DNA from: Oscheius tipulae | Taxonomy: Eukaryota; Nematoda; Chromadorea; Rhabditida; Rhabditidae | Length of the DNA: 64,000 nucleotides | Direction of reading: 5' to 3' | NCBI GenBank assembly: GCA_037178975.1 | Contig: JASJZH010000005.1 | Span: forward strand, 4,774,001 to 4,838,000 | Part shown: piece by piece, positions 33,678-45,713 of the stretch | Layout of the letters: the number at the start of each line of letters is the position of its first letter | Position numbering within the stretch: the first letter of the stretch is position 1 | Translations under genes and position numbers: made by a program | Notes under the pieces: generated by a model | Database searches by the model: none | What the model saw: the letters and a program-made list of their open reading frames with translations, nothing else | Told to the model about the DNA's origin: nothing

Positions 33678-35991
33678 TCAATTCGGATAGTCACAGAACC
33701 CGCAGCTCTTGGCACAATAATATTCGGCTCCCATTGCTCCGAGAGCCTTGCAGAGTGAAGCAGTACATCTGAATAATTTTCTCCTTCGATTTGAAACTGT
33801 CTTACGGCGAATAAATGTCAACGCAGGGTGTGGCAGCAACTCCGCAGAGCCCACAAGTCGAGGCACAGCTGTATTTCCTCACTTGGAACGTATAGTTGCT
33901 GCTTGTGCAGAAGCCTTCAGCATTATTCCCAGCACAAGTATCCCTGGAATTCATCATTTGAGCAGAACTTCAGTGGAAACTAACTCTGAGAGAGTATTAC
34001 TGCAGCTGTTACCGGTATTGGGAGGTTTGGGTGCTGGCACTGAAAAGTTACTGATTTTCTTCTGTCCTGTTCATTTCCAGTTTTATCGAATCTCACCGTA
34101 TCTGTATTGGAAGTTGAAGAGACTGTAATAGTACTTGTTGTAGCCAATCAGAGGCGCTGGATTCAGGTTCGACGTAAAGATCTGGTTCATGAAGCTCGTG
34201 CAGCAGTACCTGAACCAAATATTTAATCTGTAATAAGATGAACTCACTTTGGGGAAGAAATTCTCTGATCCCATTCAGTTTTAAATATAACCCCGGCCCA
34301 AAGACAGCCCCAAGAACACTGTTCGTTCCACATATTGGTCAACTGAATTTGGATCTGGCTGCCCGGAGGTGCCTAGAAACAATTCTGATCAAACACAGAA
34401 ACATACAGAGATCCAGTAGGTACACCGGGAAAAATCGGTTCTCATAGCCGAGGAAGACGAGGTTCCGACTGTAAAACCGGATGTTTGCCAGGCGGTAGTC
34501 GCGTTCAGAGCTTTTCCGCAGTCAAATGGCTAGGATAGTATCAGTTTCGCGAAAGAAACAGATGCACCTTTTGGTCACAAAGGTCTCCAGCATAGCCGTC
34601 GGGACAAATGCATTGCGAACAGTTATTCGGGTTCGGAACACCTCGGTTGAGACAATTGGCACAGGCTGGCTTCTGACACATTGCTGTAAGAGGAAAACTG
34701 CTTGCTAAAGAAAGAAGCAGACCTGAGCACCCGTAATGATCGTTGATCTGTTTGATATCGTAGAAGCTGACCATCGTGTTGCCCATTCCGTAGGCATAAC
34801 GGGAATCGGATGGCACTATTGAGAGGTTGTTGGCTGGATTCGTGAACCTATAATCTGTTCAAAGGCATAGGGACCACTTACGAATTAGCGGCGTAATGCA
34901 TGACACTGGAGAAATCATAAGGAGTGTAGGAAGGCTGAACAGCATCTGTGAACTTTGTCTTGGCAAAGTTGCCAAAGTAGTTGCTCTGAAACCGAACCAT
35001 CTTGTGAAAGATACCAGACTGACCGGTACTGACTTGAGAGAGATGTTGACATAATAATCTCGATCCCATCTCATCTGAGTATGATAAACTCCCAGAGCAT
35101 GCATCAGTTCGTGAATGACTGTTCCCACAGCTTCGCAGCCGTCTCCGAGTGAGACGTCCTGTTGACCACCAACCATTCCGACGGTAGAAAAGCAACCGGT
35201 CCCACTGTAGATCTAAATCAAACTCTATAAGAAAGACACGATACTTACTCGGACACGATTGGAAGCTGTCTTGTCATTGATGAAGCGGAGACACGTATTG
35301 TTCTGAAGAAAGTTAATAGCGCTGTTGATTGACTCAGTTTTCAAGGCATCTGTAATACTTTTTAGTTGAAATTTTCAATTTGAGAATATGGTATTTACAA
35401 TATCTAAAAACTCACTGATTGAAGTATCGACGAAGTAGTAGACAATATTGTTGGTCCATCGTGAAGATAAGGGTCTGATCTGTCTCTTGTTTCTTCCCGG
35501 AGTACTGGAGCTCACACCAGCGTCTGCTTCTAGAGATTCCAGTTGATCTCTGTGAAAACCCAACTCTTCCAGGTGTATGTTTGTAATTTCAAAGAACTAA
35601 TGAGAAGTTAAAAAGCTTACTCGGTCAACTGGATATCTCCATTCCACAGATACTCACTGATCCCTGCTTTGCTATTTGCTTCAAAAGCATTCCCAATTGC
35701 GTCTGGAGTAGGTCTAGTGGTTTCGATTGGAACCAATCCCACTGACAGCTCTGGTTGAGGGATTGCCGTCAGCATGGCAGCCTGTGCCTCTGGATAGGCC
35801 AGTGCTTGAAGTCTACCTCTTCGAGAATCAATTTCAAAACCCCAATCCTGACTGATGATCGCTTTAAGTTCTGTGGACAGCTCTACAGAGTCAGTTGTGG
35901 TTGGAGGAGTACTCGTGGTCGTGTTGTTGACAGGCCTGACCAAAACTGGCCCAGCATGGACGCCAAGAATGAGGACAAAGACGATCTTCAT
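33678..35991 (-). CDS. Secreted astacin metalloprotease (NAS type) with EGF, CUB-like and two ShKT domains
   Basis: The ATG at 35991 follows TTTTAG and begins a signal peptide (IVFVLILGVHAGP). A propeptide runs to a furin-type site RNKR before the catalytic domain. Zinc site: HELMHALGVYH, then RWDRDYYV and the Met-turn SVMHYA. Next an EGF-like module (CANCLNRG..CICPDGYAGDLC), a CUB-like module (FDCGKAL..WISAPPGSQIQ), and two ShKT modules ending STCGLCG and KSCGFC. About ten exons. Astacins in nematodes cleave cuticle and matrix proteins. Unusually, Thr replaces the Glu that usually follows the third zinc His. Its neighbours also look like cuticle or moulting genes. Confidence 0.93.
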
Positions 35992-38142
35992 AGTCCTAAA
36001 ACTACTTTTTAAATAGCCAAAAGAAAAAAAAGAGAAATGACACGTGTAGGCGAGACCCCACACTCTGGTAAAGGCTGCTTTCTCTTTATACGGCTGTTCG
36101 ATTTGTTAGCTCAGGTTTCGGTGTCGAGGGGCAAAAAGCCTGTCCGTTGCAACAACTCTTCAAGGAAAAAGGTGGTAACGTTGCAAAAGTCTACTTTCTT
36201 AGTCTTTGTCAAACTGTTCCAAACAAAACCTCTGGAAGTTGCCCACTTTTCTTTTCAATCTGACACTGTCAAACTGTTTCAAAGAATTTGAACTGTAACT
36301 CTTGGCAAGATTTGTTCGAATACTCGGACAAGGACAGACAGAAACAGATCCGCCAAACAGAAGTTCCTGACCAAACGTACAAACGACTATTTGCAAAAGA
36401 GTGTTCTATTCAAAGTTACATGGCTGCACTCTCTGACACGCTGCTGAATAAACGGAAATAGATTTGTGATAGTTCTTTGCTCGGATATCTTTACAGAAGA
36501 CACGGATCTGATCTCTGTTCTTGACACTTTTTGCAGTCTGGAACTACATCGTGTTTGCCTCCAAATGATTCAATTTGTTTCCCGCCCATTCAGGCGTGAA
36601 GATAGCCCACCCTGGTCGGCTTCCTGATCCCATGATTCGGTCAGTGAACATACAAAATATGCAGATACAAAAAGTACCAGCATTGTCCTTCATGTGGTTA
36701 ATCAACCGTTAGCCTAAATTTCTCGCAAATCCTCAAAAAACAACTGTCTCTCGGCGACGGAACTCGTCCTTTTCATGCTTGACCGCTCCGCTCTCTTGAC
36801 ATACCCACAGAGGGAAGTCTTTTGGTTTTGTTGGTCATTTCTATACTGACAAGAGATAGTCAAGCGCCCGCACTCGGTCGACAAAGGATTAGAATCGAAA
36901 GAGACAATGGGGTGAACAATTCTTGCCCAATAATTGGCTTGCGATCTTCGATAAACTGAACCCTTTTAAAGGATCGAAAAGAGGAAAGTTTGCTTGAAGA
37001 ACTGGACTTCCGAACCCTTTTTTCTGATCAGAAATCGAAATAGGGAGACTCAGATCAGTGTTCGGGATCATGTTTATGTAAAAATTCAATTTGTGATTGC
37101 ATCCCTATAGTGACGGAAACAGATTTTTGAGGCTCAAGGACCAACACGATGAATAATAGGGATTGGGTAACAGGGAATGCTGGATAGAAAAATTATTTCG
37201 TCATTCATAACTGACATTTTTGATAATCTTAGGGCATCGTTTATTAGAGGCTGGGCCTAGAAGTATTTGCCTGATTAACGGCACTCTTTTTCCAAAAGTA
37301 ATCAAGTTTAGCAATTGCTGTATTTAGATACTTTATAGCTTACTGTATCTAGAAACTAAATACTTTTTTTAGAGATACAATTAGTGTTCAGCTATACTAA
37401 CTACTTCAATTTCTTTGGCGAAGAATATCGTGTTGAAGACGGACGTTAGAGAGAAAAGTTTGGCTAAAAAAGTTTGCACAAGCCTATAACGGAGCATATT
37501 AGCCAACTCACAAGTTTGAAGACTGCCAATTATCACGATTACCAAGTAAATGCGTCCGTAAGGAGGCTCTTGTGATGTTGATTCTTCAGACTTGACCACC
37601 AGATTCTCTCAAAAACGGATTCGATAGACTAGAACGTTTGTATTCACGACTCGAAACATCTCTGTAAAACAACTAAATGATGTCTGTGCAACTGCAAACC
37701 ATCGGATTTGGAAAGTTAAACAAGTCTTTCCAGTCTGATCACAAGTCTTATTCTGCCTGCCGGTTCTTTTCAAAAATTACAATGTCAAGAAATGCATCGA
37801 CAAAACTGTCTGTCTGTTCCTGGGAAATCTCATTCGAGGCAGTAACCAGTTTCAAACTTTAACTCGAACTCTCGCTAATGGAAACTTCGAGTAACTTTCA
37901 AAGTAAGGAACCAGTTATCTTCCATTTCTACGAAGAGAGTCTCATTCTCATCTTCTTTCCCCGCTAAAAAACCAGAATACCGTATCCTTACCGCCTCGAG
38001 TACTCAAAATGTTTGTACTCCGTTGGCGACTTTCGGGAACGCGGTCGTCGCCCGTTTAATCCCATCAGCACTCTCTTAAGGGCGGGCATCATCCTGACCC
38101 CCGAAGGCGACATTCATCCTCCTCGTCGGCTTACCAGCACAG
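35992..38142. other. 2.15 kb divergent upstream region
   Basis: Lies between the astacin and the MLT-10-like gene, which are transcribed away from each other. No gene is supported. Two near-copies of GTCAAACTGTTYCAAA occur at about 36207 and 36268. It is long enough to hold the promoters of both genes. Confidence 0.5.
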
Positions 38143-41096
38143 ATGAAGCCTCTCTTCCTATTCGGTAGTTTTGTCTAGCCGTTTTCTAATTTTTCTTTCA
38201 GTGGGGACGCTTGTTCTTGCTTCGGCATTCAAGACGCTGGAGGAGGTGGTGGGAAATTGGACAGATGTGACCAGTGAGGTAGTCAATGGAGTCAAGCTGC
38301 CAGATAAACTGTCGCCGTTTATCAATAAGACGGCTGTGGCAGAGTTCAAAAAAAAGAACTCTTCCTACACGGTGAGTACAGTAGGCATCTTTAGGTTACG
38401 GTATCATAGAACTGAGTCCCTACTGTTTTCTATTGATCTTCAGCATTAAACTTGAGCGTATTTTTTAGGAGGACTGGGTCATCCGGGACGAGGATGTAAC
38501 CGAGGCTGAGGAGGAAGTGTCTGAATCACTGAACAGAGCCAGCTACGATGGAAAGAAGACGACCATTACTGTCTCATCTCAGGCAGGAATGCAGTTATAC
38601 CAGCATTGGCTAGATCAGGCTGTTTCGGGTCTGATGGCTGCCGTAGCTACAAAAAAGTAATATTATATACTTTTCGGAAGTTCGCGAAATTCAGGCTTCG
38701 GGATGTGGAGAAACCGGAGAAGAGTGCGCATAGAGTCTGTACAAAAGATGCCAAGACGGTTCATGCTCATGCCAAATGTGTCGCCGCCCTTTTGGATGCT
38801 CCTGAAGGAAAAAATGATGTTCCAGTGGTCAAGAAGGCTCTCGGCATGAAGAAAGGTTCGTCTTTAATGCAATCTTTTTAGCCCAGCTTTCAGGCAAGAA
38901 GAAGTTTCGTAGCAGTGAGAAGAAGAGTGCTGAAAGGAAGCTAAAATCTTCAGAACGTCCCAACAAGTCTTCGAAACGTCGCTCCTGGCTCAAATCGGCT
39001 GAGAGAATAACCCTGAGAAAATCATCGGAAAGAAAACTCTCAACCTCGGCTGAGAAGCGTCTTAAGATCAAGAAACTTTCCTCAAATCCCAAGAAAAGAA
39101 AGTTCACCAAGCCCCGACGAATCGACTATTCGAAATCTTCCTCAATGGAGAAGAACAACTGGACCGGATCGTTCAGACACAAGAGAGAAGTTGCCTCGAA
39201 GCCAGCTGCAAAGGGATATAGGATTGTCAACAAGGTATTGCGATCAGCAGTGAAAAATATATCCTTCAGAAAACATATAAAATGGCCAGTGTTGGACAAG
39301 TCTCTCCCTTCTCCCTGATGGCCAAAAAGTTGACCGAGGCAGTCCGAAGCTTCAAGAAAGCAGACAAGGAACAGAAGGGGTGAGTAAGAGACAGTTGGAA
39401 CATTTCGACCCTTCCAGATGGAAAGACACTTTGGACGAGATTGCCGACGAGGGAAGGAAGTTGAAGAAAAAGGAGAAAGTCAAGAAGCTCTTCCGCAAAA
39501 GGATGGAACTGTTCAGCAAAGTCATGACTGACGCCGGAGTGGATCCCGATGCCGGTCTGGATGCCCTAGATCTGGGAATGTTCAAGGACGACCCGGCTTC
39601 TGAAAGGGAAGAGGCGAAGAAGGAAGCGGAAGAAGTGGAGAAGAAGATGACTCCGGAACAGAAGGCTATGAGACAACCGATCAAACTTATCAGAGATGGC
39701 GTCAAGTTGGGTCTTCGACTGGCTGGACAGAATGTGTCCGACTTTGACGACAAGACTCTGAAAATGATCTCTCCGAAGATCATGTCTCTGGTCCCGGACG
39801 AGGAGGATAACAGGAACAGGACAGTCAATCTACTCTCTCCTTCTCTGTTCTCTCTCCACAATGAGTCTGGTCCTCACGAACATTTCAGGTAAAAATTGTA
39901 CTTTCTGATTTCTTTGAATCTGTTTCAGTCTTTCTAACATCATGAGGACCCTAGGAAAGGGCAGTGAAGACGAATGGATGAATTTTGTCTTCGAGGCCAG
40001 TGGAGTCTCGGATGCTGTCGGCTACATGAAGGTTCATTCATTTCCCTTTTCATTTTGATCGAATCTTCAGCAAATCAACGAGAAGGAAGAGAGAGAAGAG
40101 TACGCCAAACAGAAGGGGCCCAACGGACAACCACTGTACTTCACCAGAGAGAATCTGACCCAAGAATTCGGAGAGCACGAGGGTCTTAGGGCTGATCACA
40201 TGCAGAAGTTGCACTCGATGTTCAGTCAGGAACAGGTCCCTTCGGCTTGTTACTTGGAAATACCAAAAGTTTCAGTTCAACAAGCTCAATGATACTGGCT
40301 ATGTGTCCTTGACCAATCCACAACTGGACTTCCTCTACGGACCCGAGTCTCCCTACAATAACAGTGAAGCTCTTGGCAGACTGCAGAATCTGACAGAGGA
40401 AGACCATAAAAAGGCTATTGACCATACTATCCGATCGTTGGCCAGAGAAGAAATTGCCTTCAAGGCACAGAGAGAGAAGGATCTCGTACTGTCGCCTGTA
40501 GTCTTGTCTCCGATTATCAACAGTCCGGCGACGGCTTCACAGGCGAGAATAGTTTTGATCTGACTGTCGGATTTCTTATATCGTTGTTGTATAATTAAGT
40601 AACATTCTTTCAGGCTCTGATCCTCTCTCCCGTCCTGCTCTCCCCGCTCATCCAGTCCCCTGCAGTCTTCGGATCTGTCATCCTGACTCCGTGGGCCTTC
40701 GTACCAGTAATTCTCTCTCCTCGAGTTTTGGGTCCCGTCGTCTTGTCGCCTATTGCTTTTGCCCCGATCATCCTCTCTCCTCTGGCCCTTGTTCCTGTCA
40801 TTCTCAGTCCTGGAATCTTCCTTCCCTTCATCCTCTCCCCGTTTGTTCTCACTCCTTTTATTCTCAGCCCTGTAGCCTTCGCCCCTATCATTTTGAGTCC
40901 TTTCGCCCTGTCTCCCTTCATCCTGGTGCCCAATCTCATGGCTCCCATGATTCTGTCTCCTTTCGTTCTGTCTCCTCTGATTCTTTCGCCTCCCGCCATT
41001 TCGGCCTTCGTGCTCAATCCATACGCGCTCAGTCCCGTTATCAAGTCAGATGGTTTTGCCTTCACCGCCGTTCTTTCCCCCAGTTGGCTCAGTTAA
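38143..41096 (+). CDS. MLT-10-like moulting cycle protein with Ser-Pro repeats
   Basis: Exon 1 and 2 give a signal peptide ([17 protein letters not shown]). The N-terminal third has [11 protein letters not shown] and an acidic segment. Residues about 150-250 form a basic insert rich in SER, SEK and KSS motifs, with an RHKR site after it. The moulting cycle domain follows: [51 protein letters not shown], a [18 protein letters not shown] block and a [11 protein letters not shown] block. The C-terminus is a long hydrophobic array of LSP-type repeats (ILSPFVLSP and variants) ending AVLSPSWLS. In C. elegans MLT-10 and its paralogues are epidermal proteins needed for moulting. About nine exons. Confidence 0.9.
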
Positions 41097-41255
41097 TAAT
41101 GTCCCGTACGAGTAATAATAACAATTTATATAACAATATTTACAACACGTGTCTGATACAGACGACCTATGCGAAAGACTGAGATTTTGAGCGACAAGAT
41201 GGACCGGTTGAAAACGGGGATTGTGAAGGACTAGAAAGGATGAGCGACGTTGTGG

Positions 41256-42652
41256 TCATGGGCAACGGCCACACGTTCTGGGACATTGCACCGTCATGGC
41301 CGCATAGTACTGGAAATAGTATGGCAGGAGAAATAAAGCGACTCACCACTGCATTGTTGCAAAATTTGGCCAGGCTGAGACATTCGGAACAGCCAGTTCT
41401 GGGATCGACCTGGTCAGCACAGGAATCTGAAAATATACGTATCTGCCTCTTTGTCCAAAAGACGTACCTGTTGTAACAGTACCCGATACCGTACATCGCC
41501 CACAAGTAGCTGGGCACTGTATCGTCATGATGGTATAAAACTGAACTCTTGCCATTGCCATAGAAATAAAAACAACTCACATTTGGATTATTGCATAAAT
41601 TTGCCATCCTCGTGCATTCTGAGATACCTGTCAAGGCATTTATCCTATCCGTACAGGCTAAAACAAAACTGTGAAAGAGACTAAAAACTTTTCCCGACTT
41701 GAGTTCACTATGGTTGTGATTGAACAGCGGTTACAAGTACGTGGGCATTGTTCTGTCATGGCTGCATAGTACTGAAGCTCGTTTTTGTGATAAGTAAGAA
41801 GAGAAGACTTACAGTAGGACTGTTACACAGGTAACCTCTCAAGTAGCAATCAGTAACTCCAGTTGACGGGTTGACTCTGTCGACACATGTTACCGTTGTC
41901 GTCGTTGTTGTGGCCGCCGTAGTAGTGGTGGTAGTTGTCGTCGTCGTGGTAGTCGTGGTCACTCCAATCTCACTGTTAAGACAGCAGAACTGATTGGCTG
42001 TATTGGGATTCAGACAAGTATAGCCAGTTGGACAGAGCTGTCCGACACAGTTACCGATTCCCCCGGGTGTCGCACATATCTGCAGGGTAGGAACATCGAT
42101 CTGAAGAATGCTGGTCAAGGAGAAAAACGATATCTACCTCAGTATTCAGACAACAGAACTGGTTAACTGTGTTTGGATTGATGCATGTATATCCGGTTGG
42201 ACAAAGTTGACCTACACAATTACCAATTCCTCCCGGAGTCGCACAAGTCTGTGTAGCTGGGACATCAATCTGATAATTCCAGTATGACGTCTGGCAGATT
42301 CCCACTCACCTCAGTGTTGAGACAGCAGAACTGATTGACAGTATTGGGATTGATGCAAGTGTAGCCCGTAGGACAGAGCTGACCTACACAATTACCAATT
42401 CCACCGGGAGTTGCGCAAGTCTGTATTGCAGTTGGGACATTGATCTGGGAGAATGCATAATCTAGAAAAATTTCCAAAAATTACCTCATCGTTTGCACAG
42501 CAGAACTGATTGGCTGTGTTCGGATTGATACAGGTGAAACCAGTGGGACAGAACTGGCCGACGCAGTTACCTATGCCTCCTGGTGTCGCACAGGTGTCTG
42601 TCCCTGTAGGATTGATAATCTAAAGAATATATCATAGACTCTACAACTGTCC

Positions 42653-42687
<35 letters not shown>

Positions 42688-43512
42688 GATTAATGTTCCC
42701 ACCATTCAACTGTTTCTCAGCCCTTGAACAAAAGAGACGCACGAAGTTACTGAAAAACTTTAACGGCCGTGGTAATTTTCGCGCTCGGTGTCATCTTACA
42801 GGAAAGAAGCGCGAACTTTGAGACATGATCTTCAAGTCACACGGTTTTGTTTGAAAGCAGCCCGCGCGCTCGGGTACGGGATTGTTCTCACTTACAGACC
42901 AAGAAACGGAGCTCCCGATTGGGAGACAGACTACCAGTCAAACATGACATCCGATGCGCGCTAAACTTTCAAGAGGGGCGAATGATTTCTGGAGAGAGTA
43001 GTGTTTGAGGCACTCTACGGTTATTTTGGGTCTAGTTTAGGTTTTCTGGAACTTTGAGTCAGGAAATGCAACATGCAACAGAGAAACAGTAATATGGATA
43101 TCCATATGAACCATAGAGGAGAATCGTAGGAGTCAGTTTTTCTAAATAGATGGAACAATTATCGGATACGAGAGCGAACCAAACTAAAAAATTGATGCGC
43201 CTTTGCGTTGGATAGAAAGTTAAGATGGGTCGAAAGAATAATTACCGATGACAAAGAAGACTGGTCAAATATGTACAAAATGGATTCCACGTGAGGGACG
43301 GCGGAAATCATTGGTTCAGAAAGACACGAGAAGAATGAAAGCAGATAAGAGACACTCTTGCCACAGGCTTGATATAATGACACAGTAAACACAATAAACA
43401 GTATGAACAAAAAACAGACCTCGCCATTGGCGCAACAGATCGGATTTGCAGAATTTGGATTGATACAGGTCGCTCCTGCCGGACACAGCTGTCCCACACA
43501 ATCTGAAAACCT

Positions 43513-43552
<40 letters not shown>

Positions 43553-43647
43553 ATTGACCCACTTCCAAATCCATTAGGTGTCTGACACTGCTGCTGTGAA
43601 GTGACCAATTGAAACAAGAATATGGGAAAGACTATTGTGAAGATCAT
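41256..43647 (-). CDS. Secreted lustrin-type Cys-rich repeat protein with C-terminal ShKT domains
   Basis: The ATG at 43647 follows a TTTTTGCAG acceptor and starts a signal peptide (MIFTIVFPIFLFQLVTS). Five lustrin-type Cys-rich modules follow, each with the pattern C-TPGGIG-NCVGQLCPTGYTC-NPNT-QFCC; the first is split by a poly-T intron. Modules 2-5 are each encoded by one exon with phase-0 borders. A low-complexity Thr run joins them to three ShKT modules, the last ending MTVQCPRTCGRCP. The stop is at 41256; a longer frame to 41167 is out of register. Probably an extracellular matrix or cuticle component, by domain type only. Confidence 0.87.
42657..42683. repeat. (CT)n microsatellite
   Basis: About 13 CT units inside a long intron of the lustrin/ShKT gene. 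Confidence 0.9.
43515..43548. repeat. Poly-T tract of 34 nt in intron 1
   Basis: An uninterrupted run of T on the plus strand, so poly-A in the sense of the lustrin/ShKT gene, filling most of the intron that splits the first Cys-rich module. The length may be inexact in the assembly. Confidence 0.85.
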
Positions 43648-44940
43648 CGAGATGTATGGGAGTTTCTGCAAAAGTCTGTTTTTGGGAGGAGACGTGTGCG
43701 TAGACAGAAAACGTGGGGTTGGAGACACTCGGAGAAAAGCTAAGCCCGAAGCTGTGAATGGGGATGGGGAGATGGCTCACTAACACAACGCGGTATGCAC
43801 AACGAATTTGTGTTCGGGGCGCGACGGTGCGTCCCCGGAGGCGGGTTGGAAACAAAAGGAACTTGGTCAGTCTATCAAGGAGATGGGACGTGGAATCGAG
43901 TAATGGGAGAAGGAGGATCAGATTCTCAGGCTCTTTTCTCCGAAAGAGATAGAGGCAGCTACTATGTATAAACTGTTGAGAAATGTGGTCGAGCTTGAAA
44001 GTGACAGAATGACAAATTTGAACAGTTAGTGTTCTGGATAAGGTTCAGAACTGAAAGAACTATTGGACGGTCCGGGGAAAACCAAGGAATACGGTGATTT
44101 CGGACAGAGAGCACTGGATACATGGTCTGGCTAAAGACAGTCTGACCCGCGAACAGAGAGAAAAGAACTCCTTAGGCCAAGTCAAAAAAACTGTACTCTT
44201 TAGTGAAAGTGAGACTCTTCTCGGATGTCGAAAGAAGCCGCGTGGACACTCTTGCACAAAAGTGATTTGATGTTTGCCGGGGACTACACGTGGTAAAAAT
44301 GAGAGCTGGACAAAGTACAGAAGCCAAAGATTTCAGTTACAAGAAGTTACCTAACAGTTCACAGGTTCATAGTATTAGTCCTTCTTGTCGCTCTGGGTAC
44401 ATAACCTATGTTTGCCTGTCAGAGTTCGTCCAGTTGGTAATCTTACACCTATGGGCTGAGAGTTCAAATTGTTACCTTTCTCGGTTCTTTCTGTGGTTTG
44501 CGTGGTGTGTGCTCAATACGAGATCAGGAACAAACATTATCAATCGTTAAAAGGTGGCAAAGACAACAGATCCTGAGACAGACACAGAGAGCGTCTGTGA
44601 TTGTCCAGTATGGCTACTGAAGGCTCCTCCTAGTTCCTTTTTGGGACAGAGAGTCAAACATTCTTAGATGTCCTTGATTCACACGCGTTCGACGCGAGTG
44701 AGCCGTTTTTTGGCGGTATCCCGGAGTGAGAAAACTGAGCCTACGATAAACAAACGTGGGGAAAATACAGATCTGTAGAGTTGCGAAAGGACCGACTTCG
44801 AAGCCATAATCAGATACCATGACCCGAGGGGTATGTTCGCGCCTAAGGACCATGTGCCTTTTTCGGGTGCGGTCAGATTGTGTGAGCAAGCCAAACATCT
44901 TCACCAGCATTACGTTATGAGTAAGATTTACCGGCATATC
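43648..44940. other. Intergenic, no gene supported
   Basis: Upstream region of the lustrin/ShKT gene. Short open frames on both strands lack motifs. It ends at a short inverted-repeat element. Confidence 0.45.
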
Positions 44941-45246
44941 TAGTACAATGGGGTCGCGTCATAACGTACCTTTCGCTATAACGTAGCTGGGCCTGCACAA
45001 AGTCGATTTTAGTCTCGTTATTACGTACCTTCTCAATATTTTCGGTTGGCACCATTGAAAAATTGCTGGTTTTTTTGCGCGGGCAGACATATTTTCGAAA
45101 TTTCTCCAAGATTCAAAAGTGATATTTCTTCTATCTTTTTTACCTCTTTTCTTCTCTTTTCTCACGCAAGTTAGGCTAGCTTAACTTGTTATAACGTACC
45201 CTTCGGCCTGCACGAGGGGATACGTTATAGCGCGACTCTACTGTAG
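44941..45246. mobile_element. MITE-like element with terminal inverted repeats
   Basis: The left end TACAATGGGGTCGCGTCA continues TAACGTACC; the right end, reversed, reads TACAGTAGAGTCGCGCTA then TAACGTATCC. The two ends match at about four in five bases over 27 nt and are flanked by TA. A subterminal motif TAACGTACCYTTCG..GGCCTGCAC occurs near both ends. There is no coding frame inside. The end sequence style resembles Tc1/mariner/pogo-derived MITEs, where TA is the target duplication. Confidence 0.72.
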
Positions 45247-45713
45247 CCCCATAGTAAGATCCCCCCGTAATTAGTTGCAATGTATCGTGCTCCAAAGCGA
45301 TCGATAGAAACAGAACACTTACAAAACTCTCTAATTAGGTGAACATTTGCATTGACTACAGTTATACTGGATTTCAACGACAACTTGAGCTTGTCGTCGG
45401 TAAATCCTAAAAGAACCTTCATGCTGCATCCTGGCTATTTTATTGTAGAAGCGTCTGATGTCATTCCTACTTGATGCTTGACATTCTGTGGGTCTTTGTC
45501 AAGTGATATCCAATCAGTCTCGTGTATTTACTTCACAACTTTTCAAAAACAAGTGGCACAAGTCTCCAGCTAAAGTATGCTTTCTGACCACAAACAGAAC
45601 ACCTCTGGGTGTCTCATCGTGTTTACACACGTTCGGAGCCCAGCTGCGGGAGAAGTTGTGAGAAAGTCACCCATTCAGATCTTTTTGCCGGACTTTTGCA
45701 CATGTCTGTTTAT

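Noticed and set aside
40610-41065. Long antisense frame opposite the MLT-10-like repeats
   Set aside because: A by-product of the periodic codon pattern of the LSP repeats on the plus strand.
41167-41255. Longer C-terminal frame for the lustrin/ShKT gene
   Set aside because: It is in another frame from the ShKT module, whose Cys pattern ends cleanly at the stop at 41256.
44290-44550. 86-codon plus-strand frame
   Set aside because: Open by chance in a region without splice signals or motifs; no homology seen.
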